Positions 36,477-45,749 of a stretch of 64,000 nucleotides of DNA are shown one piece after another. Within the stretch, counting starts at the first letter, position 1, and every line of letters begins with the position of its first letter. The notes beneath the pieces are model-generated. The model worked only from the letters and a program-made list of their open reading frames with translations. It searched no databases and was not told where the DNA came from. A program made the translations under genes and the position numbers. Origin of the DNA: Hyphomicrobiales bacterium (lineage in GTDB: Bacteria > Pseudomonadota > Alphaproteobacteria > Rhizobiales > Xanthobacteraceae); assembly GCA_017305715.1 (NCBI GenBank), contig JAFKKG010000034.1, forward strand, positions 52,875 through 116,874, in the 5' to 3' direction.

Positions 36477-38666
36477 TTACCGCGGCGGCGCGGTGCCGGG
36501 CGGGGGCGGCGGCAATGACGCCTGCCCGCCATTGAGGAGCGGCGTGATGTTGCGGATCGTCACGCGCCGGTTGATCGCGCTCGGCCCGTCCGTCTGCTCC
36601 TTCGGATACTGCTTGCCATAACCCTGCGAGGTCAGATTCTCCGCCGGCACGCCGAACTGCTGCGTCAGCAGCGTTGCGGCGGATTCCGCGCGACGGTCCG
36701 ACAGCGAGAGATTGTCGACGTCGTTGCCAACCTTGTCGGTGTGCCCTTCGATCAGGAACACCGCGCGCGGGTTGGCCTGGATCGCCCGGTTGAGACCGTC
36801 GGCGATCACCTGCAGCTTCGCCGCCTGGTCCGGCGGGATCTCCCACGAACCGGTCGCGAAGTTGATGGTGTTGACGTCGATGCTCGGCATCTGCATCCGG
36901 ACATTGGGGCTGTAGCGGATTTCGTCGAGCGTGTAGCGCCGGTCGATCCGTTGCACCGGCGGCGCCACCATGGTGTCATAAATCAGTTCCGGCGGCGCTT
37001 CGTCCGCGCTGACGATGTAGCGGTCGTACGGCATGCTGACCACTGGCGGCGGCAGGTCGACATAGAAGCCGCCGACCGCGCGCGGATCGCGGTAGCTGTT
37101 GTCGATGATGATGATCTCGCGGCCGCGGTCGTCGCGCCGGATCCGGCGCAGCAGCCGCCCGTCACTGGCGACCACGGTGATGATCTGGCTGCCATCCGGC
37201 CGGATCACGACCGTGCGGGTTTCGCCGCCGACCGTCGTGGTCTGGATGTCACGCGCACCATAACGGAAGCGATAGAGATCGTTGCCGCGGACGTATTCCT
37301 GCCCGCTCGGATCGCGGATGATGATTCGGTCCGGCTCGGTGTAGATGGTGCGGCCGCCTTCGACGGTTTCGCGCCGCTGGTTGCGGTAATCGGCGATGGT
37401 CGCGCCGATCACCGCGCCAGCCACCACGCCGGCGCCGATGGCGAGCGGCGTCAGGTTTTCCCGCCGCGGTTGCGGCGGTGGCGGCAGTTGCGTTGTGATC
37501 GTGGGGGCGGCCCGGAAGGCCGGCGCCACCGTCGGCGCAGCGTTTTGCGCCCTGTCGGGCGGTGGTGTTGCAGCCGCCGAGCCGGGGACGACACTTGGTG
37601 CTGCGGCACCGGGAGGTGCCGGAGGAATGACGGGGCGGCCCTGCTGGCCAGGGGGCGCGGTGGTCGGTGCGACCGGAGCAGCGCCCGGCGCGGCCGGAGG
37701 CGCGCCAGCGGCCGGCGGGGTCGCAGGTGTGCCCGGAGGCGTCGCCGTCGGGCCACCAGCACCGGGCGGACGCATGCCTGGACGACCGGAAGGCGTCGTG
37801 GGGGCTGCGCCGGCGGGAGGCGTCGTCGAGGGCGTTGCGGCGGGAGGCGTGGCGGTCGGCGGTGCCGTCGTCGCTGGAGCCGTTGTGGAGGGGGCCGTCG
37901 TCGATGGAGCCGCACTCGACGGAGCTGGGGTCGGCGGCGGCGTGGTCGTCGGAGGCGTTCCCGCGGGTGATGCTCCCGGCAGGCGCTTTCCGGCGCCGGG
38001 CGGTGGGCCCTTGCGCGCATCGCCTGGAGGCGTCGTTGCACCACCCGCGGGCGGTGTCGTCGTCGCGGCCGGCGGTGTCGCAGCAGGAGGTGTCGTGGGT
38101 GTTGCCGCCGGCGGTGCTGTCGGAGCGGTGCGCGCGGGCGGTGCCGCGCTCGCGGGAGGCGGTGGCGGAGGTGTCGGATGCGAGGGGGGCGCAGCCGTCG
38201 GCGGCGCCGGTGGCTTCGGCGCAGCGGCGGGGGGTGGCGCCGGAGGCGGAGTCGGCCGCGGCGGCGGTGCTGCGGCGGGTGGTGCCGGCGGCGGCGTGGG
38301 ACGCGGCGGAGGCGCCGCAGCGGGCGGCGGCGGTGTTGGGCGCGGTGGCGGTGCCGCAGCGGGCGGCGGTGGTGGTGTCGGTCGCGGTGGCGGTGCCGCA
38401 GCCGGCGGCGGTGTCGGTCGCGGCGGCGGGGCTGCAGCCGGTGGCGGAGTCGGTCGCGGCGGCGGAGCCGCAGCCGGTGGCGGCGTCGACGGTCTGGCAG
38501 CCGGCGGCCGGTCCTTCGGTGGCGCCTTGGGCTTTCCGTCGGGACCGAGTTCTTCCCTCGCCTGTGCGACGACGAGCGGCGCGGTCTGCGCGTGCAATAC
38601 GGATGTCGCAAGCTGCGTTACCGTCAGAGCGGTCGTGGCAAGCAGCACGATGCGAAGGTTTGTCAT
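36477..38666 (-). CDS. OmpA-family outer-membrane/peptidoglycan-linked protein with long Pro/Ala repeats
   Basis: A 729-residue protein. The signal peptide ends near SVLHAQ. Residues about 45-165 are tandem repeats built on PPPAAAPPPRPTP, about seven copies with varied proline runs; a looser Pro/Ala/Thr/Gly region follows to about 390. A glycine-rich hydrophobic patch (LAIGAGVVAGAVIGATIADY, near 415) comes next, then charged beta repeats (TEPDRIIIRDPSGQEYVRG). The C-terminal OmpA domain (about 610-715) has the peptidoglycan motifs INFATGSWEI and FLIEGHTDKVGNDVDNLSLS. It probably ties the outer membrane to the wall across a long flexible rod. Confidence 0.9.
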   Translation of the reverse strand: MTNLRIVLLATTALTVTQLATSVLHAQTAPLVVAQAREELGPDGKPKAPPKDRPPAARPSTPPPAAAPPPRPTPPPAAAPPPRPTPPPAAAPPPRPTPPPPPAAAPPPRPTPPPPAAAPPPRPTPPPAPPAAAPPPRPTPPPAPPPAAAPKPPAPPTAAPPSHPTPPPPPPASAAPPARTAPTAPPAATPTTPPAATPPAATTTPPAGGATTPPGDARKGPPPGAGKRLPGASPAGTPPTTTPPPTPAPSSAAPSTTAPSTTAPATTAPPTATPPAATPSTTPPAGAAPTTPSGRPGMRPPGAGGPTATPPGTPATPPAAGAPPAAPGAAPVAPTTAPPGQQGRPVIPPAPPGAAAPSVVPGSAAATPPPDRAQNAAPTVAPAFRAAPTITTQLPPPPQPRRENLTPLAIGAGVVAGAVIGATIADYRNQRRETVEGGRTIYTEPDRIIIRDPSGQEYVRGNDLYRFRYGARDIQTTTVGGETRTVVIRPDGSQIITVVASDGRLLRRIRRDDRGREIIIIDNSYRDPRAVGGFYVDLPPPVVSMPYDRYIVSADEAPPELIYDTMVAPPVQRIDRRYTLDEIRYSPNVRMQMPSIDVNTINFATGSWEIPPDQAAKLQVIADGLNRAIQANPRAVFLIEGHTDKVGNDVDNLSLSDRRAESAATLLTQQFGVPAENLTSQGYGKQYPKEQTDGPSAINRRVTIRNITPLLNGGQASLPPPPPGTAPPR
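38235..38500 (-). repeat. Tandem DNA repeat inside the OmpA gene
   Basis: Units of about 36 bases (minus-strand sense coding PPPAAAPPPRPT) recur about seven times with small insertions of one or two proline codons. The units are near-identical in places, so slippage or recombination could change their number. Confidence 0.75.
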
Positions 38667-38874
38667 GATGATATTGGTCCCCGGAAAGGTTCTGGCAGTA
38701 AAGTATCGTTGGCACCGATGTGTTCGGTCGCTCGATCAACGGCTAATCATTAGGCCGGATTGTGGCAGGCAGGAACTCGCGCGCGCTTTTTATTTCGACG
38801 GCGCAACAGGTTGAATGCGCAATTGTTCATTGCGCATTCAGACGATGCGTTCAATTCAAAACTCATATCGTCCC

Positions 38875-39099
38875 TCATTCCCGGGCGATAGCAGGATTGG
38901 GCGTCGAGGGCCCGTCAGGCCCGCGCACCGGAAGTTCGTCCGGCATCTTGCCCGGCAATTCCTGCGGCGGCGATGGCGTGCCGGGCTCGCGCATCGGCGC
39001 AGGCACCTCCGGATTGGGATTGCCCGGCGGATATTCACGCGGCGGTTCGGTCGGCGTGCCCGGTGTCGCCGGCGGGATTTCGGGCGGTTCAATCGGCAT
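38875..39099 (-). CDS. Small proline/glutamate-rich protein
   Basis: About 74 residues starting at MPIEPPEIPPATPGTPTEPP. The composition is Pro/Glu/Gly-rich with repeated PxxPGTP and PxELPG-like blocks, ending STPNPAIARE. Short proteins of this type are found in several proteobacteria and are unannotated. No hydrophobic segment is present and no clear ribosome site was seen, so the start and even the reality of the gene are uncertain. It lies 208 bases upstream of the OmpA-family gene on the same strand. Confidence 0.5.
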   Translation of the reverse strand: MPIEPPEIPPATPGTPTEPPREYPPGNPNPEVPAPMREPGTPSPPQELPGKMPDELPVRGPDGPSTPNPAIARE

Positions 39100-39199
39100 C
39101 AGTGACAACGGAATTGATGCTGCGATGTTCCCAACGAAAGCCTTGAGAGGAACCAGGGAACCCACCCACTACGGTGCGTCAGTCACCCCAGTGCGCCAG

Positions 39200-39586
39200 T
39201 CACGCCGGCGTATGGCATACCGCTTCGATGTTGTGGCCATCGGGATCGAGCACGAACGCGCCATAATAATTCGGATGGTAGTGCGCGCGAATTCCGGGCG
39301 CGCCGTTGTCGCGTCCGCCGGCGGCCATGGCGGCGTGGTAGAACGCATCGACGGTGGCGCGATCTTTCGCCAGGATCGCGACGTGCAGCGGCTTGTCCAG
39401 CCCGCCTTCGCCGCCGATCCAGAAATCCGGCTTGCCGTTGGCGCCAAAGCCGGCCGCGGGATCATGGCCGGTCTGCTCCTGCGTCACTTCCATGACCAGC
39501 ACGTAGTCGAGCGGCGCCAGCGCCTTCAGGTAGAACGCCTTGGCGCGCTCATAGTCGGAAACCGGAAAACCGATATGGTCGATCAT
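39200..39586 (-). CDS. VOC-family (glyoxalase-like) protein
   Basis: A 128-residue protein of the vicinal-oxygen-chelate fold. MIDHIGFPVSDYERAKAFYL gives the first beta-alpha-beta unit with metal-site His4; the second module has KPLHVAILAKDRATVDAFYH with another His, and YYGAFVLDPDGHNIEAVCH ends with the typical DPDGHNIE acidic ligand. It could be a lyase, dioxygenase or resistance protein; the metal and substrate are unknown. It lies 30 bases downstream of the FkbM-type gene on the same strand, so they may share a message. Confidence 0.88.
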   Translation of the reverse strand: MIDHIGFPVSDYERAKAFYLKALAPLDYVLVMEVTQEQTGHDPAAGFGANGKPDFWIGGEGGLDKPLHVAILAKDRATVDAFYHAAMAAGGRDNGAPGIRAHYHPNYYGAFVLDPDGHNIEAVCHTPA

Positions 39587-39616
39587 CGCATTCTCCCATG
39601 GTTTCAGGAATGATCT

Positions 39617-40471
39617 TCAGCTCCGCACCAGCAGCGTATTGCTGCGGGTCTTGCCGGTCTCGGCATAGCCGCGTGCGCGCATGTCGGCGATGCAGTCATT
39701 CTGCCATTCATTCGATGACAGATGTTCGATCACCACCGCGCGGGGCCAGAGGGATTGCGGCGCTTCCTTGAAAAAGCCGGTCAGCACGCGGTCCTCAAAA
39801 CCCTCGACATCGATCTTCAGCGCATCGACATGCGAGGCGCCGGCCTCATCGAGGATGCGCTGCAGCCGCAGCGACGGCACCTTGATCGCCCTGGCCGAGG
39901 CTTGTCCCGAAACGATATGGCTGGCGCCGAGATTGTCACCGTCGGTCTCGATCATCAATTCGCCGTCGGCGGGGCCGGCGGCGGCGGCGAGCAGCCTGGT
40001 CTGGGTGTAGCCGGACGCGGCATTGTTGAAGGCAAGCCGGGCATGCGTCACCGGATGCGGCTCGATCGCGATCACCTGGCCGCCTGCGCCGACATGGCGC
40101 GCCAGCGCAAGCGCGTAGGTCCCGACATTGGCGCCGACATCGACGAACACGCCGCCGGCCGGCGTATGCGCGCGCAGGAAATCCAGCTCCTCGATGTTGT
40201 AGTCCGGGTTGAACAATGCGCCGCGCTCGGTGGCGCTGGCCTGGTGATAGAAGCGAAACGACGCGCCCTGATAGGACACGTCCACCGGCCCGGCGCGCAA
40301 CAGATTGACCAGCCGCGACAGCATCGGCCGGAACGCGCCACGCTTCAACCGCGAGCGATGCGCCAGCGCAATGATCGCAGCCTGCGCGGCATTCGGTGCG
40401 AACGCGCCGAACGGCGCGGGCGTGGGGTCGTTGTCGGGTTTCAAGCGTCGTCCTCGGTGGGAGCGGCGCAT
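39617..40471 (-). CDS. FkbM-family SAM-dependent methyltransferase
   Basis: A 284-residue protein. The SAM-binding start is FVDVGANVGTYALALARHVG (about residues 108-127), followed by VIAIEPHPVTHARLAFNNA, the acidic end of strand 2, and LKIDVEGFEDRVLTGF, the FkbM-domain hallmark. Members O-methylate sugars or polyketides. The 70-residue N-terminal extension has a charged, low-complexity start; MLSRLVNLLRAG at about residue 50 is an alternative start. No glycan cluster surrounds it. Confidence 0.87.
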   Translation of the reverse strand: MRRSHRGRRLKPDNDPTPAPFGAFAPNAAQAAIIALAHRSRLKRGAFRPMLSRLVNLLRAGPVDVSYQGASFRFYHQASATERGALFNPDYNIEELDFLRAHTPAGGVFVDVGANVGTYALALARHVGAGGQVIAIEPHPVTHARLAFNNAASGYTQTRLLAAAAGPADGELMIETDGDNLGASHIVSGQASARAIKVPSLRLQRILDEAGASHVDALKIDVEGFEDRVLTGFFKEAPQSLWPRAVVIEHLSSNEWQNDCIADMRARGYAETGKTRSNTLLVRS

Positions 40472-40550
40472 GCATAGCCGGTTTTGCGCGCGGGTCCAAC
40501 GGCCTGTCGTCCCTGCGAACGCGGGGGCGACGGCGAGATTTATTACCTTT

Positions 40551-42569
40551 TCATGCCGCCTTTTTCGTTTGCCCCTTGCGATGGCGCAGGAAACGGCCGA
40601 GCAGGCGCCGCTTGCCCTTGCGCGGGATCAGGTCGATGTCGCTGACGAGCTTGGCGCCGCCCTTGCGCCGCTCCAGCACGATCTTGCGGCTATGGAACGC
40701 TTCCAATTCGGCGCGGTGGGCGACGCTGACGATGGTCGCCTTGGGCAATTCGCTGGTGATCATCTCCATCATCTTGTCCTGGCTTTTCGCGTCGAGCGCC
40801 GAGGTCGCCTCGTCCAGTACGATGATGTCGGGGTTGTGCAGCAGGAGCCGGGCGAACGCCAGCCGCTGTTTTTCGCCGCCCGACAATGTCTGGTCCCACG
40901 GCGCGTCTTCCTCGATCTTCTCCTTGAGGTGATCGAGACCGACCTTGTGCAGGGCCTCGCAGATCTGCTCCGGATTCCAGTCCTCGGCGGCGCCGGGATA
41001 GGCGATCGCGCGGCGCAGCGTGCCGGAGGGGATGTAGGGCTTTTGCGGCAGCATGAAGAGCCGGCGGTCGGGATGGAAATTGACGCTGCCGCCGCCCCAC
41101 GGCCACAGCCCTGCAATCGCACGCACCAGCGTACTCTTGCCGGTGCCGGATTCACCGGCCACGAGCAGCCGCTCGCCGGGTTCGATCACGACCTCGGTCT
41201 CGCCGACGACGGCGGTGCCGTCGTCCAGCGTCACCGAAAAATCGTTCAGGCTGAGCATCGCCTCGCCCTCGGTCTCGCCGCGCTTGATGCGGCCGAAACC
41301 GTCGCCGCGCTCGGCGCGCTCCAGCCCGTCGAGCGACATCATCAGCGAGGCGATGCGGCGCGCGCAGGCGTTCCAGTCGGCAAGCCGCGGATAATTGTCC
41401 ACCAGCCAGCCGAACGCGGTCTGCACGATGGTGAAGGCGGAGGCGGCCTGCATCACCTGTCCGAGCGTCATGCTGCCGTCGAGGAATTTCGGCGCGCATA
41501 GCAACAGCGGCACGATTGGCGCAATCAGGCTCGATCCCTGCGACACCAGCGTGGTGCGCATATGCTGGCGGGCCAGCCGCGACCATTGCCGCAGCACATT
41601 GGTGAAGTTCTTGTCGATGCCGTCGCGTTCTTCCTCCTCGCCGCCGAGCAGCGCAATGCTCTCGCCGTTCTCGCGCACCCGCGTCAGCGTGTAGCGGAAT
41701 TCCGCCTCGGCCTGGTTCTTGTCTTCCGACACCTGCACGAAGCGGCGGCCGATGGTCATGATGGAGCCGGAGGCGATCGCGGCGTAAACCACCGCGGCGA
41801 TCACGAGGAAGCCGGGGATCGTCACGACGGATCCGCCGAGCGTCACCGTCAGCGCGCCGCCGATGGTCCAGAGCACCACGATGAAGGTCGCAGCCGAGAG
41901 GAAGGCCGAGGTGACGCCGGCGATGAAGTCCACCGGCGAATCGGTCGCGATCCGCAAATCCTCGGCGATACGGTATTCCGGGTTCTTGTGGTCGCCGCCG
42001 ACGAGATTGAGCTGGTAGTAGCGGCCATTGGCGAGCCAGCGCGTCATCACCGACGAGGTCAGCCAGGCGCGCCACCGGCGCTGGATGCCCATCCGCGCAT
42101 ATACCTGGGCGACGCCAAGCAGCACGCTGCCGATCGCAAGCGGGAAGAAGACCGCGGTCAGATGGAATACGGTCGCGGATTCGTGCTTTTCGATGGCGTC
42201 GAAGATCGCCCGGTTCCAGACATTGATGCCGTACTGGAATCCGACATTGGCGATGATCAGCATCAACAGCCCGATCGAGAACATCCACGCCAGGCGGTCG
42301 CCATTGCTGCCCCAATAGCCGCGCGCGCTGATCCAGAACCGGGTCAGCAGATAGTCCTTGCGCGCCTGCTCGGCCTCCTCGGGGGTTAATTCCGGATCGG
42401 GTTCGACCACTTCGGGCGGCGGCGGCTCGACGTGATCGCCGCCTTCGGCGACGACGTCGACGATCTCGGAGGTTTCGGCCGGTTGTTTCCCGGAAGAAGT
42501 GGATTGCTTCGCCGACGACGTGGATTTTGTTGCAGACTTCGTACCGGACTTGACACTGGTTTTGGCCAT
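40551..42569 (-). CDS. ABC transporter, fused permease-ATPase, SbmA/BacA-related
   Basis: A 672-residue half-transporter. Residues 1-90 are a Ser/Lys/Thr-rich then acidic tail, unusual for the family. Residues about 100-410 hold the ABC_membrane_2 / SbmA-BacA-type permease (DYLLTRFWISARGYWGSNGD, then RRWRAWLTSSVMTRWLANG and LVGGDHKNPEYRIAEDLR). The ATPase follows: Walker A GESGTGKST at about 468, signature LSGGEKQRLAFARLL, and Walker B LDEATSALDA. Homologues include YddA, mammalian ABCD4 and Bradyrhizobium BclA, which takes up peptides during symbiosis. Substrate here is not known. Confidence 0.9.
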   Translation of the reverse strand: MAKTSVKSGTKSATKSTSSAKQSTSSGKQPAETSEIVDVVAEGGDHVEPPPPEVVEPDPELTPEEAEQARKDYLLTRFWISARGYWGSNGDRLAWMFSIGLLMLIIANVGFQYGINVWNRAIFDAIEKHESATVFHLTAVFFPLAIGSVLLGVAQVYARMGIQRRWRAWLTSSVMTRWLANGRYYQLNLVGGDHKNPEYRIAEDLRIATDSPVDFIAGVTSAFLSAATFIVVLWTIGGALTVTLGGSVVTIPGFLVIAAVVYAAIASGSIMTIGRRFVQVSEDKNQAEAEFRYTLTRVRENGESIALLGGEEEERDGIDKNFTNVLRQWSRLARQHMRTTLVSQGSSLIAPIVPLLLCAPKFLDGSMTLGQVMQAASAFTIVQTAFGWLVDNYPRLADWNACARRIASLMMSLDGLERAERGDGFGRIKRGETEGEAMLSLNDFSVTLDDGTAVVGETEVVIEPGERLLVAGESGTGKSTLVRAIAGLWPWGGGSVNFHPDRRLFMLPQKPYIPSGTLRRAIAYPGAAEDWNPEQICEALHKVGLDHLKEKIEEDAPWDQTLSGGEKQRLAFARLLLHNPDIIVLDEATSALDAKSQDKMMEMITSELPKATIVSVAHRAELEAFHSRKIVLERRKGGAKLVSDIDLIPRKGKRRLLGRFLRHRKGQTKKAA

Positions 42570-42631
42570 GCCCCGGTAACGCGAAGAAAATCAGAAGGTT
42601 CCCCGGCGGTTCCGGAGGCCGCGCACGGCTT

Positions 42632-44833
42632 TCAGGAGGCCCGCGTCGCGCTCGCGCGCTTCATCTGGCGCCAGCCGGCCACCCGGTGCAGCACGCGCGA
42701 GAGCTGCTCCATCGAATAGGGCTTTTGCAGCACCTCAAAGCCGTCGCTGCCGTTTTCCGACAGCGCGTGGCTGTAGCCGCTGGTCAGCACGACCGGCAGG
42801 TCGGTCTGATGGCGGCGGATTTCCTGCGCCAGCTCGATGCCGGTCATGCCGGGCATCACCACGTCGGTGAACACGACGTCAAAGCGGTCGGCGCCGGCCG
42901 CCAGCTCTTCCAGCGCGTGCGTGGCGTTGTCGACCAGGGTGGCGCGGTAGCCGAGTTCGGCGAGCGCATCGATCGCGAATTTTCCAACCTCGATATTGTC
43001 TTCGACCACCAGCACCGACATGCCCCGGCCGTCGAGCGGCGGGGCCTCTTCCGCCGATACCTGCTGCGGCACGTCATCGCCGGCGACGCGCGGCAGATAG
43101 AGCGTGAAGATGCTGCCCTTGCCGACTTCGCTGGCCACCACCACTTCGCCACCGGATTGCCGGGCGAAGCCGAACACCTGGGACAGCCCGAGCCCGGTGC
43201 CCTGGCCGACCTCCTTGGTGGTGAAAAACGGTTCGAAGATGCGCCCGAACTGCTCCTGGGGAATGCCGACGCCGCTGTCCTCGACGGAGATCGCGACATA
43301 ACCAGGATTTTGGCCGCCTGGATTCCGCGCGTCCGGCCTCCGGTCGCCGGGCTTTGGCAGCTGGGCGCTGTGGCCGGGCAGTTCGGCTGCGGTGCGCACC
43401 GTGATGGTCAGCTTGCCGCGACCGTCCATGGCGTCGCGGGCATTGACCGCCATGTTGATCATCGCGGTCTCGAACTGAGCGGCATCCGCGTTGACGAAGC
43501 ACGGCTCGCTGGGCCCCTGGGTCGCAATCTCGATTCGTGAACCGATCAGCGTTCCGATGATTTCGCTCAGCATCTGCACGTTGTGGCCGACGTCGAACAG
43601 TTTCGGCGTGAGCGTCTGACGGCGCGCAAACGCCAGCAACTGGCCCGTCAGCCGTGCCGCCCGCGTGACGGTGTCCGAGATCGCATCGATGTAGCGCAGC
43701 CGGCGCGGTTCCGGCAGGTCGGGCCGCCGCAGCAGGTCGACCGAGGCGCGGATCACCGTCAGCAGATTATTGAAGTCGTGCGCGACGCCGCCGGTGAGTT
43801 GCCCCAGCGCCTCGAGGCGCTGGCCGTGCTTCAGCGCTTCCTCGGCCTCCTGCCGTTTGGCGGCCTCGGCGTAGAGATGCCGTGTCCGCCGCAACGACAG
43901 TCCGAGCAGGAAAAACAGCAAGGCGGTCGCCGGCGCGCCGAAGATCAGATGCTGGCTCATGGTGGAAAGCCACCGCGCCCGTATCGCCGAGGTCTCGAGG
44001 CCGGCGCTGATGTAGATCGGGTATTCCGCGAGCTGCTGGTAGCCGAGGCGGCGTTCGATGCCGTCGGCCGCCGACGTCACGGTGATCAGGCCCGTCCTGG
44101 CGTTTGCTGCGATCTGCTGCCCGGCGGGTCCGCCGACGTCGAGCCGGGTTTCGCTGTCGATGGTCGGAAAGCGCGCCAGCACCGTGCCGTCCCGCAGGCC
44201 GAGCGCAAAGAAGCTGCCGGGCTCGCTGCCGATCCGGGCGTAGAAATGCTCGAAATATTCCGGCAGCACGGACGCCTGGATGACGCCCGCGAAGCTGCCG
44301 TCCTCGGTTTGCCGCCGGCGGCTGAAGCCGAAGAACGGCGCGCCCTGGTAGGGCGGCCGCGGCTTCAGCGCGGGGCCGATATAGGTGCCGATGTCGCCGG
44401 CGACGTGCGCCTTGAAATAATCCCGGTCCGAGAAGTCGATGTCGGGCGCCGGCACCATCAGGCTGTTGACCAGCGCCCGGCCCTTGGCGTCGAACACCCA
44501 GGCCGACTTCACCTGGGGCAGCGACTCGGCGAGCTGTTTCAGGCGCTGGTGCAGCGTTTCCTCGCGCGAGATGATCCCGGCGTCGGGAATGCCCCGGATG
44601 ATCTCGCCGATTTCGGACAGGCTGCGGTCGATGGTCTCGAACACTTTCAGCGCGTGCTCGTGCACGACGTCAAGCGAGCGCTCGATTTCGCGGTCGGCGG
44701 TTTCGTTGATGGAGATCCAGGAAACGGTGGAAGCAAAGACGAACAGCGCCAGCGGCAGGGCCAGCGAAGCGGCCATCATCCATTGCAGCAATCTCAGCGA
44801 GTTGCGTTGTGCGGTCTGCACGGGCGCTCCCAA
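42632..44833 (-). CDS. Hybrid sensor histidine kinase / response regulator
   Basis: A 733-residue membrane kinase. Transmembrane segments lie at about residues 20-42 and 290-312, enclosing a periplasmic Cache-like sensor (LVNSLMVPAPDIDFSDRDYF). The histidine box is GQLTGGVAHDFNNLLTVIR with His near 350, followed by ATPase motifs NAAQF-like INMAVNARDAMDG and EDSGVGIPQEQFGRIFEPFF, GTGLGLSQVFG. A receiver ends the protein (SVLVVEDNIEVGKFAIDALA) with phospho-Asp in VVFTDVVMPGMTG near 655 and Lys in VLQKPYSME. It should sense a small ligand and pass phosphate internally; its output partner is not adjacent. Confidence 0.93.
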   Translation of the reverse strand: MGAPVQTAQRNSLRLLQWMMAASLALPLALFVFASTVSWISINETADREIERSLDVVHEHALKVFETIDRSLSEIGEIIRGIPDAGIISREETLHQRLKQLAESLPQVKSAWVFDAKGRALVNSLMVPAPDIDFSDRDYFKAHVAGDIGTYIGPALKPRPPYQGAPFFGFSRRRQTEDGSFAGVIQASVLPEYFEHFYARIGSEPGSFFALGLRDGTVLARFPTIDSETRLDVGGPAGQQIAANARTGLITVTSAADGIERRLGYQQLAEYPIYISAGLETSAIRARWLSTMSQHLIFGAPATALLFFLLGLSLRRTRHLYAEAAKRQEAEEALKHGQRLEALGQLTGGVAHDFNNLLTVIRASVDLLRRPDLPEPRRLRYIDAISDTVTRAARLTGQLLAFARRQTLTPKLFDVGHNVQMLSEIIGTLIGSRIEIATQGPSEPCFVNADAAQFETAMINMAVNARDAMDGRGKLTITVRTAAELPGHSAQLPKPGDRRPDARNPGGQNPGYVAISVEDSGVGIPQEQFGRIFEPFFTTKEVGQGTGLGLSQVFGFARQSGGEVVVASEVGKGSIFTLYLPRVAGDDVPQQVSAEEAPPLDGRGMSVLVVEDNIEVGKFAIDALAELGYRATLVDNATHALEELAAGADRFDVVFTDVVMPGMTGIELAQEIRRHQTDLPVVLTSGYSHALSENGSDGFEVLQKPYSMEQLSRVLHRVAGWRQMKRASATRAS

Positions 44834-44939
44834 TCCGGAGCGAATGTTACGTCAAACCGCCATAGGAACAAAGCGGCGCGGAAACGGAAACTTCCACGCG
44901 TGCGCCCGGCCGATTGCCGGGATAATCGCTACAAATTGT

Positions 44940-45725
44940 CTAGATCTGCCGCTCGACCATCTTGAGCTTGAGCTCGGCGATCGCTTCCGACGGGTTGAGG
45001 CCCTTCGGGCACGCCTTGGCGCAGTTCATGATGGTGTGGCAGCGATAGAGCCGGAACGGGTCTTCGAGGTTGTCGAGCCGCTCGCCGGTGGCTTCATCGC
45101 GGGAATCCTTGACCCAGCGGGTGGCCTGCAGCAGCGCGGCGGGACCCAGGAAGCGATCGCTGTTCCACCAGTAGCTCGGGCACGAGGTCGAGCAGCAGGC
45201 GCACAGGATGCACTCATAGAGTCCGTCGAGCTTTTCGCGGTCCTCGTGGCTCTGCTTCCATTCCTTTTGTGGTGTCGGCGTGGTCGTCTTCAGCCACGGC
45301 TCGATCGAGGCATATTGCGCATAGAAATTGGTGAGGTCGGGCACCAGGTCTTTCACGACCGGCTGGTGCGGCAGCGGGTTGACCTTGACCGCGCCGCCGG
45401 CGCCGACGTCATGCATCGACTTGGTGCAGGCCAGCGTGTTCTGGCCGTCGATATTCATGGCGCAGGAGCCGCAGACGCCCTCGCGGCACGAGCGGCGGAA
45501 GGTCAGCGTCGGATCGATGTGGTTCTTGATCCAGATCAGGCCGTCGAGCACCATCGGCCCGCAATCATTGGTGTCGACATAATAGGTGTCGATGCCCGGA
45601 TTTTTGCCGTCGTCCGGATTCCAGCGATACACCCGAAACTCGCGCGTCTCGGTCGCGCCCGCCGGCTTCGGCCAGCTCTTGCCGCCGGTGATCTTTGAGT
45701 TTTTCGGAAGCGCGAATTCAACCAT
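44940..45725 (-). CDS. sdhB: Succinate dehydrogenase iron-sulfur subunit
   Basis: A 261-residue subunit carrying electrons from FAD to quinone. The [2Fe-2S] motif is [13 protein letters not shown] with a later Cys in GQNTLAC; the [4Fe-4S] and [3Fe-4S] ligands are [12 protein letters not shown] and [17 protein letters not shown]. It is the last gene of the sdhCDAB operon, 24 bases after sdhA, as in other alphaproteobacteria. The start ATG 45725 has AGGT just upstream. Confidence 0.98.
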   Translation of the reverse strand: MVEFALPKNSKITGGKSWPKPAGATETREFRVYRWNPDDGKNPGIDTYYVDTNDCGPMVLDGLIWIKNHIDPTLTFRRSCREGVCGSCAMNIDGQNTLACTKSMHDVGAGGAVKVNPLPHQPVVKDLVPDLTNFYAQYASIEPWLKTTTPTPQKEWKQSHEDREKLDGLYECILCACCSTSCPSYWWNSDRFLGPAALLQATRWVKDSRDEATGERLDNLEDPFRLYRCHTIMNCAKACPKGLNPSEAIAELKLKMVERQI

Positions 45726-45749
45726 ACCTGCAAGCCTTCGCTATCGAGA

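Noticed and set aside
37396-38814. 472-codon Gly-rich plus-strand frame
   Set aside because: It is the reverse of the Pro/Ala repeat of the OmpA gene, which has a signal peptide and an OmpA domain.
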